Assembly: GCA_022836615.1 (NCBI GenBank) | Contig: MU405242.1 | Coordinates: 1-64,000, forward strand | Length of the DNA stretch: 64,000 bases | From: Annulohypoxylon bovei var. microspora | Lineage: Eukaryota > Ascomycota > Sordariomycetes > Xylariales > Hypoxylaceae | Direction: 5' to 3' | Part shown: one piece after another, positions 1 through 12,800 of the stretch | Layout: the number at the start of each line of letters is the position of its first letter | Position numbering within the stretch: the first letter of the stretch is position 1 | Position numbers and translations under genes: made by a program | The notes under the pieces: model-generated | What the model saw: only the letters and a program-made list of their open reading frames with translations | Told to the model about the DNA's origin: nothing | Database searches by the model: none

Positions 1-95
1 TTCGTAAAGTTATGGATTTTTTAATTTTTAAAGTTTAAAATTTTTAAAAAGTGAGCGGTGAGGTGGTATGAGCGGTGAGGTGGTGTGTGACGTTA
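1..95. mobile_element. End of a truncated fold-back element (FB1)
   Basis: These bases match 10,261-10,355 almost exactly and match 9246-9340 in inverted orientation, so they are one terminal stretch of the fold-back element described at 9249-10,353. The rest of this copy lies outside the window. The terminal stretch holds two tandem 17-bp units of the form TGAGCGGTGAGGTGGT plus one base, which stay GC-rich within RIP-altered DNA. In the 10,261 copy both units read GTGAAGTGG instead of GTGAGGTGG, G-to-A changes of the RIP type. The outer boundary is at about base 92-95. Confidence 0.75.
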
Positions 96-3000
96 CGTTT
101 AATAATAAATGTATAAAACTTTTTCATCATTTAATTTAATTAATTTATTATAATAAAAAACTTTAATAAATAAATTATTAATTAAATTAATAAAATAATC
201 CATGTTAATATTTAAATATAAAATAAAAATTTTTATAACATATTTATTTTTTTAATAAACTTAAAAAACCATTTTTAATTTTAAATAATATTAAAGTTTA
301 AATTTTTGGCGGAATATAATATTATATTAAATAATTAACGTTAACGATTAATTTTTTTTAAATTATTATTTTTTCGTTATTATTACATTTTTAATATTAT
401 ATTAAAACTTTCCACTTTTTAAAAAAACATAAATAAAATTATATAAAAAAATATAAAACGTTATAATCGTTTTTAATTTTATACTTTAAAGGAAAAATAA
501 ACCATTATAACATTTATATATTTTATAATAAATTTTATAATTAAAATAAACTAATAATTTTCCATTACCATCCCACCCTTTTTTTTTTAATTTTTTATTA
601 AACCCCCGGTGCATTTTACATTATTATTTATTATAAACGTTTATTTAATTTTAAGTTTAACGTTTATTAAAAAAATATCGCATTTTTAATAAAGTTTTAA
701 CGTAATTTATAAATTATTAAACATTTTTATTTTATTTTATTAAAAGTTTAATTTAACTTTTAAAAAAAAATTATAATAAAAAAATAACTTTATTTAAAAA
801 TAAATTATAAAAAAGGTTTTTTTTTATTTATATAATTTAATTAAAATATTTTTAAAAAGAAATAATAATTCGTTACCACCTTATTAACCTTTTAATTATA
901 AAATAAATTTAAAAGAAAATGTTAATTTTATTAAATTATATTTTTTTTATAATATAAATATAAAGCATTTATAAACTTTAAAAGAATATTTATTAAACCA
1001 TTTATATAAAAAATAAATTATATTTAATACGATTAAATATAAATCCTTTATTTTTTTTACAAAGAAATTAAAAGGTAGCTTAAAGTTTTATATTAATTAT
1101 CGGAAATTAAATATTTACATTAAAAAAAATTATTACTTTTTTTTTTAATTAATAAAACGTTAAAAAGGATCTTTAAAATTAAAATCTTTATAAAGTTCGA
1201 TATTCGTTAAGTTTTTTATTATATTAAAATAAACCCCGCTTTAAAAAACTTTATTACTTTTTAAACCTATTTTAAATTATATAAATACCGTATACTTTTT
1301 TTTAAGTTAAATAATAAGTTTAATACGTTTTAAAAATATATTAATTAAACTTTTTTTTTATTTTTTAATGATTTTTACATAACGTATATAAATAATATTT
1401 TAATTTATTTAAAAGATTTATTTTTCCACGAACATCATGTACGATAAATATTAAAACGTTTACATTCCGTTAATTTATAAGTTAATATTTAAAAAAGCAA
1501 ATTTTTAATTATAAAAATTAAGTTTTTAAAATTTATTATCTTTATTTTCGGCGTAACCGTTAATTAAAATAAAATTAAAATGGTTTAAAATTAAGAAATT
1601 TTTATTTAAATTTAAGAACTTTAATCGTTTTTAAACTTTTATAATTTTTATTAATAATTTATATCGAAGTATAATCGGATTATAAAACCTTTATATTTCT
1701 TTATTATTACTTTGCATTAAATTTAAATTAACGAATATATTAAAACGTTCGAAACGTTAAAAATAATTTTAATTATTTTTTTAATTTTAAAGTATTTTTA
1801 TAAAAGTCGAAAGGTTAAGTTGGAAATTAACATTTTTAATAAAGTAATTTTTAAAGCTTTTTTATAATTAAACAAGTTAAGGGATTAACATTTAATAATT
1901 TTTTTTTTAAAATAATAATCCTTTTAAAATATAATTATTTCATTTATAATAAAAAGCTTTTCGTTATTATAATAATAATAAAACTTTAAGAATATATATT
2001 CGTTTCGTTAAATAATAAATTCGATATATTTATAAACCATTAAACGTTATAATACTTCGTTATTAAAAAAACGTTAAACTTTTATTAAACCGGTTAAAGT
2101 AAATATTTATTTCGATTTAATTACGAGTTACATTATTATTTAAAAAAGGAAAATGTGGTAATTAATGTTTTATTTTAAAAGGCGGTTAATTTAATTACCT
2201 AAAAAGCGATTAAAAAGTATAATCGGTCCGTCATTTTATTACTTTTTTTAATGTTTTATAATGGAATAAATCCCCCATAACCCCCGGTTAATGAACTTTT
2301 AATAAACTTATTATTCTTCGACTTTTAATGCATTTTAACCGTAATAAAAATCTTTAAAAAAAAACCATTTTAAGGTATTAAGTTAATTAACGTTATTTTA
2401 ATAATTAATTAAAATGTTATTAAGTTAAAAATGTAACGCGAATAAGTTAAGAAAGGAAAAAACGAGTATGTTTTATAAAATAAATTATTATTTTTAAAAA
2501 AAAAGTTAATGGTCTTTAATAATGGGAAGCTTCGCACTAAGTTATGTAATGAGTTTTATCGTTTTTTAAGTTAAACGTATTTAAATTAAAATAAAATATA
2601 TATAATAATATTAGAAAAATATTTATAGCTTAATATAAAAGCGTTTATGGACCGTTATTACGTCCATTATAAGTAATGTTAAAGAAATTAAAACCTTAAA
2701 ATTAAATTAATAAACTTATTTTAACCATTTTTTATTAACGAACAAATGTGGTAATATATTTTAATAAATTTTAAATCCATACCTTTTAATCACGAAAGGT
2801 TTAATTTAATTTTAATGATTATTAATTAATTAAATAAAAAATTTTTTTCGTTGCCCACGTATAAGATTTATACCGTTATATAATTTATAAATTTATATTA
2901 TAAATACGTTTAACGCATTTATAAAACCTTTAAAATAATTATATTTAATAAAAGTTTTTAATTTATAACCGCTTTTTTAAACGAATTAATTAAGTTCATT

Positions 3001-4334
3001 AAAATGAATTTTCGTAAATTAATAATAAAATATTTATAATTTAACGGTTAAATAAAAATTTTTAATTAATTTATTTAAATAAAATTATAACCTTTTATAA
3101 ATCATTTTTAAAATAATTAATTAAAAATATTACTTTGCTTAAATTTTACGTACATTATTTAATCGTATTTAAATATAAAGCTTTCTTTTATAAAAATAAA
3201 AATAAAATTTATTTTAAAAATGATTTTTAATTAATAAGTTTATATTTATAAATTTAAAATTTTTTAAAAAAAACTTAATTATATCGTTATTTAATCATTA
3301 ATAAAACGTTGAACCTTCGTTATATAATAAACCCGTAAAAACCTTTTATTAATATAAAATCGTTAAAATAAATAAATTAATAAAAAAAATAATTAATAAA
3401 TTAAATAATAAGTAATTAAATATATATTTATAAAAGTAATTAATAAATAAATCGCTTTTATAATAATTTAAATTATTTAATAACAAGTTTTTTTAAAGTG
3501 TTAATAAAATTTTATTATAACGTTTTTAAAATTAATTTACCTTTAAATATAAAAATCCATTAAATTTTAAATATAAATTAATTAATTAAAGCTTTAAATA
3601 ACTTAATTTTAAAATAAATAATAAATCCCCCACTTTTAATAAAAATTAATAAAAAACAAAAATATAAAATATTTAAAATATTAAGTTTTAAACTTTTCAA
3701 AGGAAAGCTTTAATATAAAGTGGATTAAGTAAATTATAATTTTAATTTAATGTAATACCTTTTTAAAAACTTTTTTAACGCACCGATTAAAATAAAAGAC
3801 TTTTATGACTTATACCCCGAAACCGCCGGTCCTTTGGTTAAATTTTAATAATAAATTAAAGCCGCCGTAAAAGATAAAATACCCGAGTTTAACGAGGGTA
3901 ATTGTACGGGTAAAGCTTTGGTGTGTTTTTTTTTCCCTTTTTTTCTCCATGGTCCAATCCTTATCAAAAATCTCCTATCGCGGTAATTCCGGATCTCCGG
4001 CGTTAAAAAGTGTGTAAACCCCGTTATCTCCAGAAAGGCCGTTATGTCCACAACGATTGATTGGGTGCATCGTCTCGCAGGTGGGACCATCCCAAGGCTT
4101 TTAACCAATCAGATCAATCGATCCCAGCTTTCGAGGTGGCCCGTTCGCGAGAAGGTGGTTTTCGACAAGATTCGGTTTTTCGAAAACGAAAAGCTTGTCA
4201 AAAGCTGGCTCTCGCGCACGGACCAGTTGGGTTGGCAAGAACGATTACCTAAGGCGATTACGTAATTGACTCTTTTCATTTCAGTTGGCCCTGATCTTCA
4301 ACACAGCTTATATAAGTAAAAAAAGACCACTAAT

Positions 4335-4990
4335 CTGAGAAGGTGGCTACGGGTGGCTGAACGGGTGGCTGAACGGGTGGTAAGACAGGTGGTTCGTCGG
4401 GGGGTGGTTCAACGGGAGGCTTAAGGGGTGATATAAGGGGTGGTTTAACGGGAGCCACACGGGTGGTTAGACCGGTGGGTGGGTAGACCGGGGGTGGTTC
4501 ACCCGGGGGTGGCTCAACGGGTCAACGGATGGCTTCACGGGAGGCTCAACGGGTGGATCGACGGGTGGTTAATCGGGTGTTTAGATCGGGGGAAGCTACG
4601 GGGGTTAGACCGGTGGCTAGACCGGTGGTTGAACGGGGGTTACACGGGTGGTTAGAAAGGTGGTTACGGGTGGCTACGGGTGGTTCAACGGGGGCTAGAC
4701 CGGGGGTTAGACCGGTGGTTTGAAAGGTGGCTAAACGGGAGGCCCGGCGGGTGGCTTAAGGGTTCGATAAGGGGTGGCTTACGGGGTGGCTACGGGTGGT
4801 TCAACGGGGGCTAGACCGGGGGTTAGACCGGTAGTTTGAAGGGTGGCTAAACGGGAGGTCCGGCGGGTGCCTTAGGGGTTTAATAAGGGGTGGCTTACGG
4901 GGTGGTTACGGGTGGTTCAACGGGCGGTTAGACGGGTGACAGCACGGGTGGCTTAATAGAGGTTCGACGGGAGGTTACCTGGGGTTAAAA
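4335..4990 (+). repeat. GGGTGG-rich minisatellite with 116-bp higher-order unit
   Basis: The stretch is built from degenerate 9-12 bp units such as ACGGGTGGCT, GAACGGGTGGT and AGACCGGTGGTT. Over this lies a higher-order repeat: 4674-4789 recurs at 4790-4905, with a third copy starting at 4906, so the period is 116 bp. The second copy differs by several single-base changes. The strand is strongly G-rich on the plus strand and C-poor, so G-quadruplex or slipped structures are possible. Short frames through it are artefacts of the repeat. Confidence 0.85.
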
Positions 4991-5056
4991 GGGTGGTTGA
5001 ACGGGTGCGCGAACCGTGGTGGTGACTGGTTTCGTCGCATGAGAAAAGAAATAAAA

Positions 5057-5128
5057 GTGGGAGATCGGGGAATCGAACCATCGACCTCCGGCTAAACTCG
5101 GGATATTGTGCCACCCGAACGGGTGGCC
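5057..5128 (-). other. tRNA-like relic with Pol III B box
   Basis: On the minus strand the segment contains GGTTCGATTCC, an exact match to the Pol III B box (T arm), followed 20 bases later by a TTTT run at 5053-5056 that could end a Pol III transcript. A weak A-box-like TGGCACAATAT lies about 34 nt upstream, shorter than the usual spacing. The T and acceptor stems do not pair properly, so this is not a functional tRNA by eye. It could be a degraded tRNA or the head of a SINE. A perfect palindrome CCACCCGAACGGGTGG sits inside it. Confidence 0.25.
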
Positions 5129-5489
5129 TCGCGTATTAGAGGTAATAAATAAAAACGATCTACCCACCGTAGGAAAAAAAGAAATTAAGAAAATAAATTA
5201 TAAACGTATTAATAAATAATTTATTCTTTTTATAAATTAAATTTTTTTTTAAAGAAAAAGGTTATATAATAACGTTTAATTATTATTACTTTTAAAGTAT
5301 ATTAACGAAATGGTTAATTAATATTTTAATTATAAAGTTAATATATAAAGATTTTTTAAAGAAAATTACTTCGTAATTTTTTTTTTTTTAATTTTTCATT
5401 TTAAATATTTTCATTAATAAAATACGTAATCCCACCATCATATAAATTTTATTTTAATTTAAGACTTGTTCGCCATGATAATACTTTAT

Positions 5490-7560
5490 AATTAATGTTA
5501 TTACCATCGTATTTAAACATTTTATAATCGATTATTCGTTTTTTTATTATATTAATTTTATTATTTAATAAATAATATTTATTTAATTTTACCATGATTA
5601 TATATATTAAATTAAAAGCATTATTAATTTAAATTTTATATAAAATTTTATTTAATAATTATTAAAAGAATTTATTTATAATATAAATTATTATTTAAAT
5701 AATAATAAATTAATATTTAAAAAATATACCGTTATTTTTAATTTAAATTAACATGGTATAAATTTTATTTTTTAATTTATTAATAATATTTTTAAATATA
5801 CCGTTTTATTAATGTTATTTAATAACGTTATATTATATAATTATACCTTTTTAACGGTAATATTATTAAAACTTAAAATTATTATATATGTTTAATTTAT
5901 TTAAAGTAATTATATAATATTATTATTTAAATTTTTTTTATTTTTTTAAAAAGTTTTTAAACGTTATAAATTAATTATTAAATTATTTTATTAATATAAT
6001 TTAATTTATATATAAATAATTATACATTATTATAAATTATTTTTTATAACTTTTATATTTTTTTATTTTTATAAACATGTTAATTTCATTTAAATATAAA
6101 AATTTAAAATTATATATTTTTTATTATAAATTACTTTTATATAATTTTTCATTTATTTTATTTTATATATATGTTTCGCATAAATAATATTATTATTAAT
6201 AAATAATATTAATAAATATATTCATTAATTTTTTTAAGTTTTAATTTTTTAAATATTTTATATATTCGTGTTAAACTTTTAATAAAAAATTAAATATAAA
6301 ATAAAAATAAAAAGTTATATTAAAACTTATTATATTAATATTATTATCTTTTTAATTAATTATATATAAATTATTTTTTTATAAAACGATTAAAAACATT
6401 TTATTTTTTATTATTTTATAAATTAAATCCTTTTTAAATAAAAAATTAACATTTTTTTTAATAAATTAAAATATTAATATAAAATTATAAATTAAGTTTA
6501 AATAATAAATAATATTAATAACCTTAACCTTTTTAACGTAACTTTTAATAATAACCTTAAAAATAATAATATTTAATAATTTAATATTTATAATTTTTCT
6601 TTTTATTTTATATATTATAAGTTTATTATATAATTATAAATTAATAAATAATTTTTTATTATAATATACCATTTAATTACACCCATTATTTAATATAATA
6701 ATCTTTTTAAATTTCATGGTTATTTTATTATTTTTATTTTTTAATAAAACCATTAAATTAAATGTTTTAAACGTATTTATTAATAAAAAGTTTTATAAAA
6801 TATTATTAAAAATAATTCATATAATAAAAATTATTAATTTCGAAACGAAATTATTAATAAATTTATTTAATAATTATTAATTAATAATGTTACCGTTAAA
6901 TTATTATTTATTAAATAACCGTTTTTTAAATATTTTAAAAAAAATATTAAATTTTAAAGAAAAATTAAACTCGTTATTTATTATATTTTAAAAAGTTATA
7001 AAAGTTATTACGTAAACCGGTGATTCGTTATTAAAACGTTAATTAAGTAATAAGTTAATTATTATTATTAATTTAATATTAATTTATTATTATTTATTAT
7101 TATTTTAAAATTTTTTACATTAATTTTTAAATTATAATTTAAAATGTTTTTAAAAGTATTTCTTTGATTTATACGTGGTTATTTTCCGATTAACCTTTAT
7201 ATAATAAATGTAAATTAATAAATTTTTACGTTTATTATTTTTAAAGGTTATAAAAATGTATTTACCGTTTTTATTTTAATTTTTTAAACGTTTTATTTAT
7301 TATTTTTTATATTAAACGGCTTTAATGGTTTTATTAATGGTAATTATAAGCTTAATAATGGTTCCATTAAATACATGTTTTAAAATAAAGTTATAATTTT
7401 AAAAAAATGAAATAAAAAAAGTATTATATTTAAAATTAAATAAAAATAAAAATTTATATATTAAATGGAAGTTTAAAATTATGTAAGTTTTATCGAATTT
7501 TTTAAAATTATTTTAAATTCGTCGTAATTTAATTAATAACATTATAATGGATTTTTTAAT
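5490..7560. other. AT-rich spacer between inverted R copies
   Basis: This 2.1 kb separates the facing ends of R1 and R2. It is RIP-like in composition, with no gene, no clear tandem structure, and no second copy that I could find in the window. It may be the centre of a longer composite element or older unrelated repeat debris. Confidence 0.5.
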
Positions 7561-10500
7561 ATTATCACGGCGAGCAGGTTTTTAATTAAAATAAAGCTTA
7601 TATAATAATAGGACCACGTATTTTATTAATAAAAATATTTAAAATAAAGAATTAAAAGAAAAGAAATTACGAAGTAATTTCTTTTAAAAGGTTTTTATAT
7701 ATTAACTTTACGGTTAAAATATTAATTAATTATTTTATTAATATATTTTAAGAATAATGGTAATTAAACGCCGTTACATAACTTTTTCCTTTAAAAAAAA
7801 ATTCGGTTTATAAAAGAAATAAATTATTTATTAATGCGTTTACGGTTTATTCTTTTAATTTCTTTTTTTCTTATGGTAAATAAATCGTTTTCATTTATTA
7901 TTTTTAATATTTTATTTTTTATAACGGTTTTAATTTATTATTAAAATTTAACCGAAAGGCCGGTAACTTTAAAATATAAATTATAAAAATTTTTTATTTT
8001 AATTAACGCGTTAAGAAAATCCTTAAAAGGGTATTACGTTAAATTAAAGTTATAATTTATTTAATTTACTTTATATTAAAGTTTTCTTTTAAAAAGCTTA
8101 AAGTTTAATATTTTAAATATTTTATATTTTTATTTTTTATTAATTTTTATTAAAAATAAAAGATTTATTATTTACTTTAAAATTAAATTATTTAAAATTT
8201 TAATTAACCGGTTTATGTTTAAAACTTAATAAATTTTTATATTCGGGAGCAAATTAATTTTAAAAGCGTTATAATAAAGTTTTATTAACATTTTAAAAGA
8301 ATTTATTATTAAATAATTTAAGCCGTTATAAAAGTGATTTATTTATTAATTATTTTTACGGATATATATTTAATCGTTTATTATTTAATTTATTAATTAT
8401 TTTTTTTTATTAATTTATTCGCTTTAATAATTTTATATTAATAAAAAGTTTTTATAAACTTATTATATAACGGAAGCTTAGCGCTTCGTTAACGATTAAA
8501 CAATGGTACGATTAAATTTTTTTTAAAAAGTTTTAAATTTACGAATATAAGTTTATTAATTAAAAATCATTTTCAAAACGAATTTCATTTCCATTTTTAT
8601 AAAAGAAAATCTTATATTTAAATACGGTTAAATAACGTACGCGAAATTTAAATAAAATAACATTTTTAATTAATTATTTTAAAAATAATCCACGAAAAGT
8701 TATAATTTTATTTAAATAAATTAATTAAAAATCTTTATTTAATTATCGGATTATAAATGTTCCGTTATTAATTTATAAAAGTTTACCTTAATAAATTTAA
8801 TTAATTCGTTTAAAAAAGCGGTTATAAATTAAAAACTTTTATTAAATATAATCGTTTTAAAGGTTTTATAAATACGTTAAATATATTTATAATATAAATT
8901 TACGAATTACGTAATAATATAAGTTTTATACGTGGGTAATGAAAAAGGTTTTTTATTTAACCGGTTAATAATTATTAAAATCGAATTAAACTTTTCGTAA
9001 TTAAAAAGTATAAACTTAAAATTTATTAAAATATATTATTATATTTATTTATTAATAAAAAGTAATTAAAATAAGTTTATTAATTTAATTTTAAGGTTTT
9101 AACTTTTTTAATATTATTTATAATAAACGTAATAATAGTTTATAAATGTTTTTATATTAAATTATAAATACTTTTTTAACATTATTATATATATTTTATT
9201 TCGATTTAAATGTATTTAATTTAAAAAACGGTAAAATTTATCGTATAACGTTATCCACCACCTCACCGCTCATACCACCTCACCGCTCACTTTTTAAAAA
9301 ATTTAAACCTTAAATATTAAAGAATTCATAACTTCACGAATTTTTAATTCATTATTTTTATATTTTAAATTTAAGTTCATTAAAGCAATATAAAATTAAA
9401 TATAAAATCTAAAAAATATTACGTAAAAAGTAATTTTAAAATTAAAGTTTTTTAAAAAAAGTTTAAAATTTTTATACGTAAATTTTAAAAATCATTATTA
9501 ATTCGAAACTTTTATATTTTTAATTATAATTTTATATTTAAGTTTATTATATACATATATAATAGGATTAATTTTATTAATTAAATATAAAATTTTTGTA
9601 TCGACGAAAAAAAATATTTATTAAAAAATATTTTTTTAAATAATATTTATATAAAATTAATTATATTTATTTTAATTTTAATTTTAAACGTTTAAAATTT
9701 TAAATTTAACGTTATTATATATATATTACAATGTAATAAATTTTATAAACGTTAATAATATAAATTAAATTTATTATAAATAATTAAAATAATAAATTCT
9801 TTTTTATATATTTTAAATATTAAATATTAAATAAAATAAAATATATAATATTTAAGTGTTATTTTTTAACGTTTTTAATAAATATAATATACTTGTTTTA
9901 TAAATATATAATATTTTAAAATTAAATTCGGTTTTTTATAATTAATTATTTATGAAAGATATTTAAAAAAATATTTTTTATTAAAAGTTTTTTTCGTTTA
10001 TATAAAAATTTTATATTTAATTAATAAAATTAATTATGTTATATTTATATTTAATGAACTTAAGTTTAAAGTTTTAATTCAAAATAAATATATTTCGAAT
10101 TATTATTAATTTATAAAAAATATATATAAAAAAATAAAAATAAAAACTTTAAAATTTAATTTTAATTTTAATCCTTACGTAATATTTTTCATAATTAATT
10201 ATTAATTGTAATTCATATTAAATAACTTATATTTAAAATATGAAAATTCCAAATTATATATTCGTAAAGTTATGGATTTTTTAATTTTTAAAGTTTAAAA
10301 TTTTTAAAAAGTGAGCGGTGAAGTGGTATGAGCGGTGAAGTGGTGTGTGACGTTAATTTAATGTAAAGTTTTTTATTATTTAAAATTATTAATTTTTTTT
10401 TTAAAAATAATAATTTATTTTATAAAACGTACTCGTTTTTTCTTTTTTTAACTTATTTACGTTACGTTTTTAATTTAATAATATTTTAATTAATCGTTAA

Positions 10501-12800
10501 AATAACGTCGATTAACCCGATACTTTAAAATGGTTTTTTTTTAAAAACTTCCACCGTAATTAAAATACATTAAAAGTTAAAAAATAATAAGTTTATTAAA
10601 GGTTTATTAATTAAAGGTTATAAGGGATTTATTTTATCGTAAAACATTAAAAAAAGTAATAAAATAATGAATCGATTATATTTTTTAATCGTTTTTTAAA
10701 TAATTAAATTAACCGTTTTTTAAAATAAAACGTTAATTATTATATTTTTTTTTAAGCGATAATGTAATTTATAATTAAATTAAAACAAGTGTTTATTTTA
10801 ACCGGTTTAATAAAAGTTTAACGTTTTTTTAATAATAAAGTATTATAACGATTAATAATTTATAAATATATTAAATTTATTATTTAATAAAACGAACATA
10901 TATTTTTAAAGTTTCGTTATTATTATAATGGTGAAAAACTTTTTATTATAAATGAAATAATTATATTTTAAAAAAATTATTATTTTAAAAAAAAAAGTTA
11001 TTAAATGTTAATTTTTTAACTCGTTTAATTATAAAAAAGCTTTAAAAATCACCCCGTTAAAAGCGTCGGTTTTTAATTTAATTTTTTAACTTTTATAAAA
11101 GTGTTTTAAAATTAAAAAAATGATTAAAATTATTTTTAACGTTTCGAATATTTTGGTATATTCGTTAATTTAAATTTAATGCGAAGCGGTAATAAAAAGA
11201 TGTAAAAGTTTTATAATCCGATTATATTCCGATATAAATTACCGATAAAAATTATAAAAGCTTAAAAACGATTAAAATTTTTAAATTTAAGAAAATATTT
11301 TTTAATTTTAAACCGTTTTAATTTTATTTTAATTAATAATTACGTTAAAAATAAAAATAATAAACTTTAAGAATTTAATTTTCGTAACCGAAAATTTACT
11401 TTTTTAAATATTAACTTATAAATTAATAAAACGTAGGTATTTTAACATTTATTATATATAATATTCGTGGAAAAATAAGTTTTTTAAGTAAATTAAAATA
11501 TTATTTATATACGCCGTATAAAAGTTATTAAGAAACGAAAAAAAGGTTTAATTAATATATTTTTAAAACGTATTAAGTTTATTGTTTAATTTAAAAGAAA
11601 GCACGTGGTATTTATACGATTTAAAACGGGTCCGAAAAATAATAAAGTTTTTTAAAATAAAATTTATTTTAATGCGGTAAAAAGTTTAATAAATATTAAA
11701 CTTTATAAAGATTTTAATTTTAAAGATCTTTTTTAATATTTCGTTAATTAAAAGGAAAAGGTAATAATTTTTTTTAATATAAGCGTTTAATTTTTAATAA
11801 TTAATATAAAACTTTAAACCATTTTTTAATTTTTTCGCGAAAAAAATAAAAGATTTATATTTAACCGCATTAAGTATAATTTATTTTTTATATAAATGAT
11901 TTAATAAATATTTTTTCAAGGTTTATAAGTACTTCGTACTTATATTATAAAAAAAATGTAATTTAATAAAGTTAACGCTTTTTTTTAAATTTATTTTATG
12001 GTCGGAAAGCCGGTAAAACGGTAATAAATCGTTGTTTTTTTTCGAAAATACTTCGGTTAAATCGTATAAATAAAAAGGGAGTTTTTCCATAATTTATTCC
12101 CGAATAAAATCGTTTTTTTATTATAATTTTTCTTTAAAAATTAAATTAAGTTTTTAATAAAATAAAGTAAAAACGTTTAATAATTTATAAATTACGTTAA
12201 AGCTTTATTAAAAATGCGACATCTTTTTAATAAACGTTAAATTTAAGATTAAATAAACGTTTATAATAAATAATGGTGCGGGATACATCGGAGGTTTAAC
12301 GGAAAATTAAGAAAAAAAAAACGAAATAATAACGAAAAATTATCGGTTTATTTTAATTATAAGGTTTATTATGAAATATATAAACGCCATAATGGTTTGC
12401 TTTTTTTTCGAAGTATAAAATTAAAAATAATCACGATGTTTTATATCCTTTTATATAATTTTATTCACGTTTTTTTAAAAAGTGGAAAATTTTAACGTAA
12501 TATTAAAAATATAATAATAATAAAAAAGTAATAATTTAAAAAAAATTAACCGTTAACGCCGGTTATTTAATATAATATTATATTCCGTTAAAAATTTAAA
12601 CCTTAATATTATTTAAAATTAAAAACGGTTTCCTAGGTTTATTAAAAGGATAAATACGTTATAAAAATTTTTATTTTACATTTAAATATTAATATAAATT
12701 GCTTCGTTAATTCGATTAATAATTTATCCGTTAAAGTTTTTTATTATAATAAATTAATTAAATTAAATAATAAAAAAATTTTATATATTTATTATTAAAC
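7560..12800. repeat. Long repeat unit R, copy 2 (R2, inverted), with fold-back insertion
   Basis: The copy is the reverse complement of R1. Bases 7560-9248 match 5490-5135 joined to 3870-2540, and 10,356-12,800 match 2540-96. It lacks the normal-composition island of R1 but is split by the fold-back element at 9249-10,353. Recognisable shared landmarks include the stretch around 10,400-10,530, which matches 2360-2510 inverted, and that around 12,540-12,640, which matches 240-360 inverted. R2 probably continues a little past 12,800, where R1 can no longer be compared. Confidence 0.7.
9249..10353. mobile_element. Fold-back/TIR element FB2, about 1.1 kb, TAA target duplication
   Basis: The two halves are inverted copies of each other. 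The ends (9249-9340 and 10,261-10,353) are a roughly 93-bp inverted repeat, and similarity continues inward to at least about 9640 and 9960, giving arms near 400 bp and an AT-rich loop. The collinear empty site in R1 (around 2540) shows that the element was inserted and that TAA is present on both sides (9246-9248 and 10,354-10,356). Long inverted arms with a 3-bp TWA duplication recall non-autonomous PIF/Harbinger-type elements; that assignment is inference. No transposase is encoded. The element itself is RIP-altered except for GC-rich tandem 17-mers near each end. Confidence 0.7.

Larger units (their letters stand above)
3890..5135. other. Non-RIP island inserted in R1
   Basis: Composition changes abruptly to roughly balanced GC. 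The R2 copy runs straight through the equivalent position (around 7890), so this segment was inserted into R1 or lost from R2. The first part (3890-4330) is unique-looking and contains a 73-codon open frame at 4044-4265 that resembles nothing I recognise and is probably not a gene. The rest holds the minisatellite and the tRNA-like stretch described separately. RIP acts on duplicated DNA, so an unmutated island suggests single-copy sequence or insertion after the block was mutated. Confidence 0.6.
96..5490. repeat. Long repeat unit R, copy 1 (R1), interrupted by an island
   Basis: Bases 96-2540 are the reverse complement of about 10,356-12,800, and 2540-3870 plus 5135-5490 are the reverse complement of about 7560-9248. 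The differences are mostly C/T and G/A. R1 therefore is a collinear inverted copy of R2 that lacks the fold-back element found in R2 but carries an extra 1.2 kb of normal-composition DNA at about 3890-5135. The unit is probably a RIP-degraded transposon. No coding sequence survives and no family can be assigned. It may extend left beyond the window, because its left end abuts FB1. Confidence 0.7.

Noticed and set aside
4044..4265. 73-codon frame in the non-RIP island
   Set aside because: No recognisable motif, two overlapping frames of similar length, and no regulatory context.
4335..4990. CRISPR-like array or telomere
   Set aside because: The units are short, degenerate and contiguous with no unique spacers, and the unit is not a telomeric TTAGGG array.
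1..9340. A single 9.3 kb transposon bounded by the 95-bp inverted repeats at 1 and 9246
   Set aside because: The right-hand repeat is better explained as the outer end of FB2 (9249-10,353), because the collinear R1 copy shows a clean empty site there.
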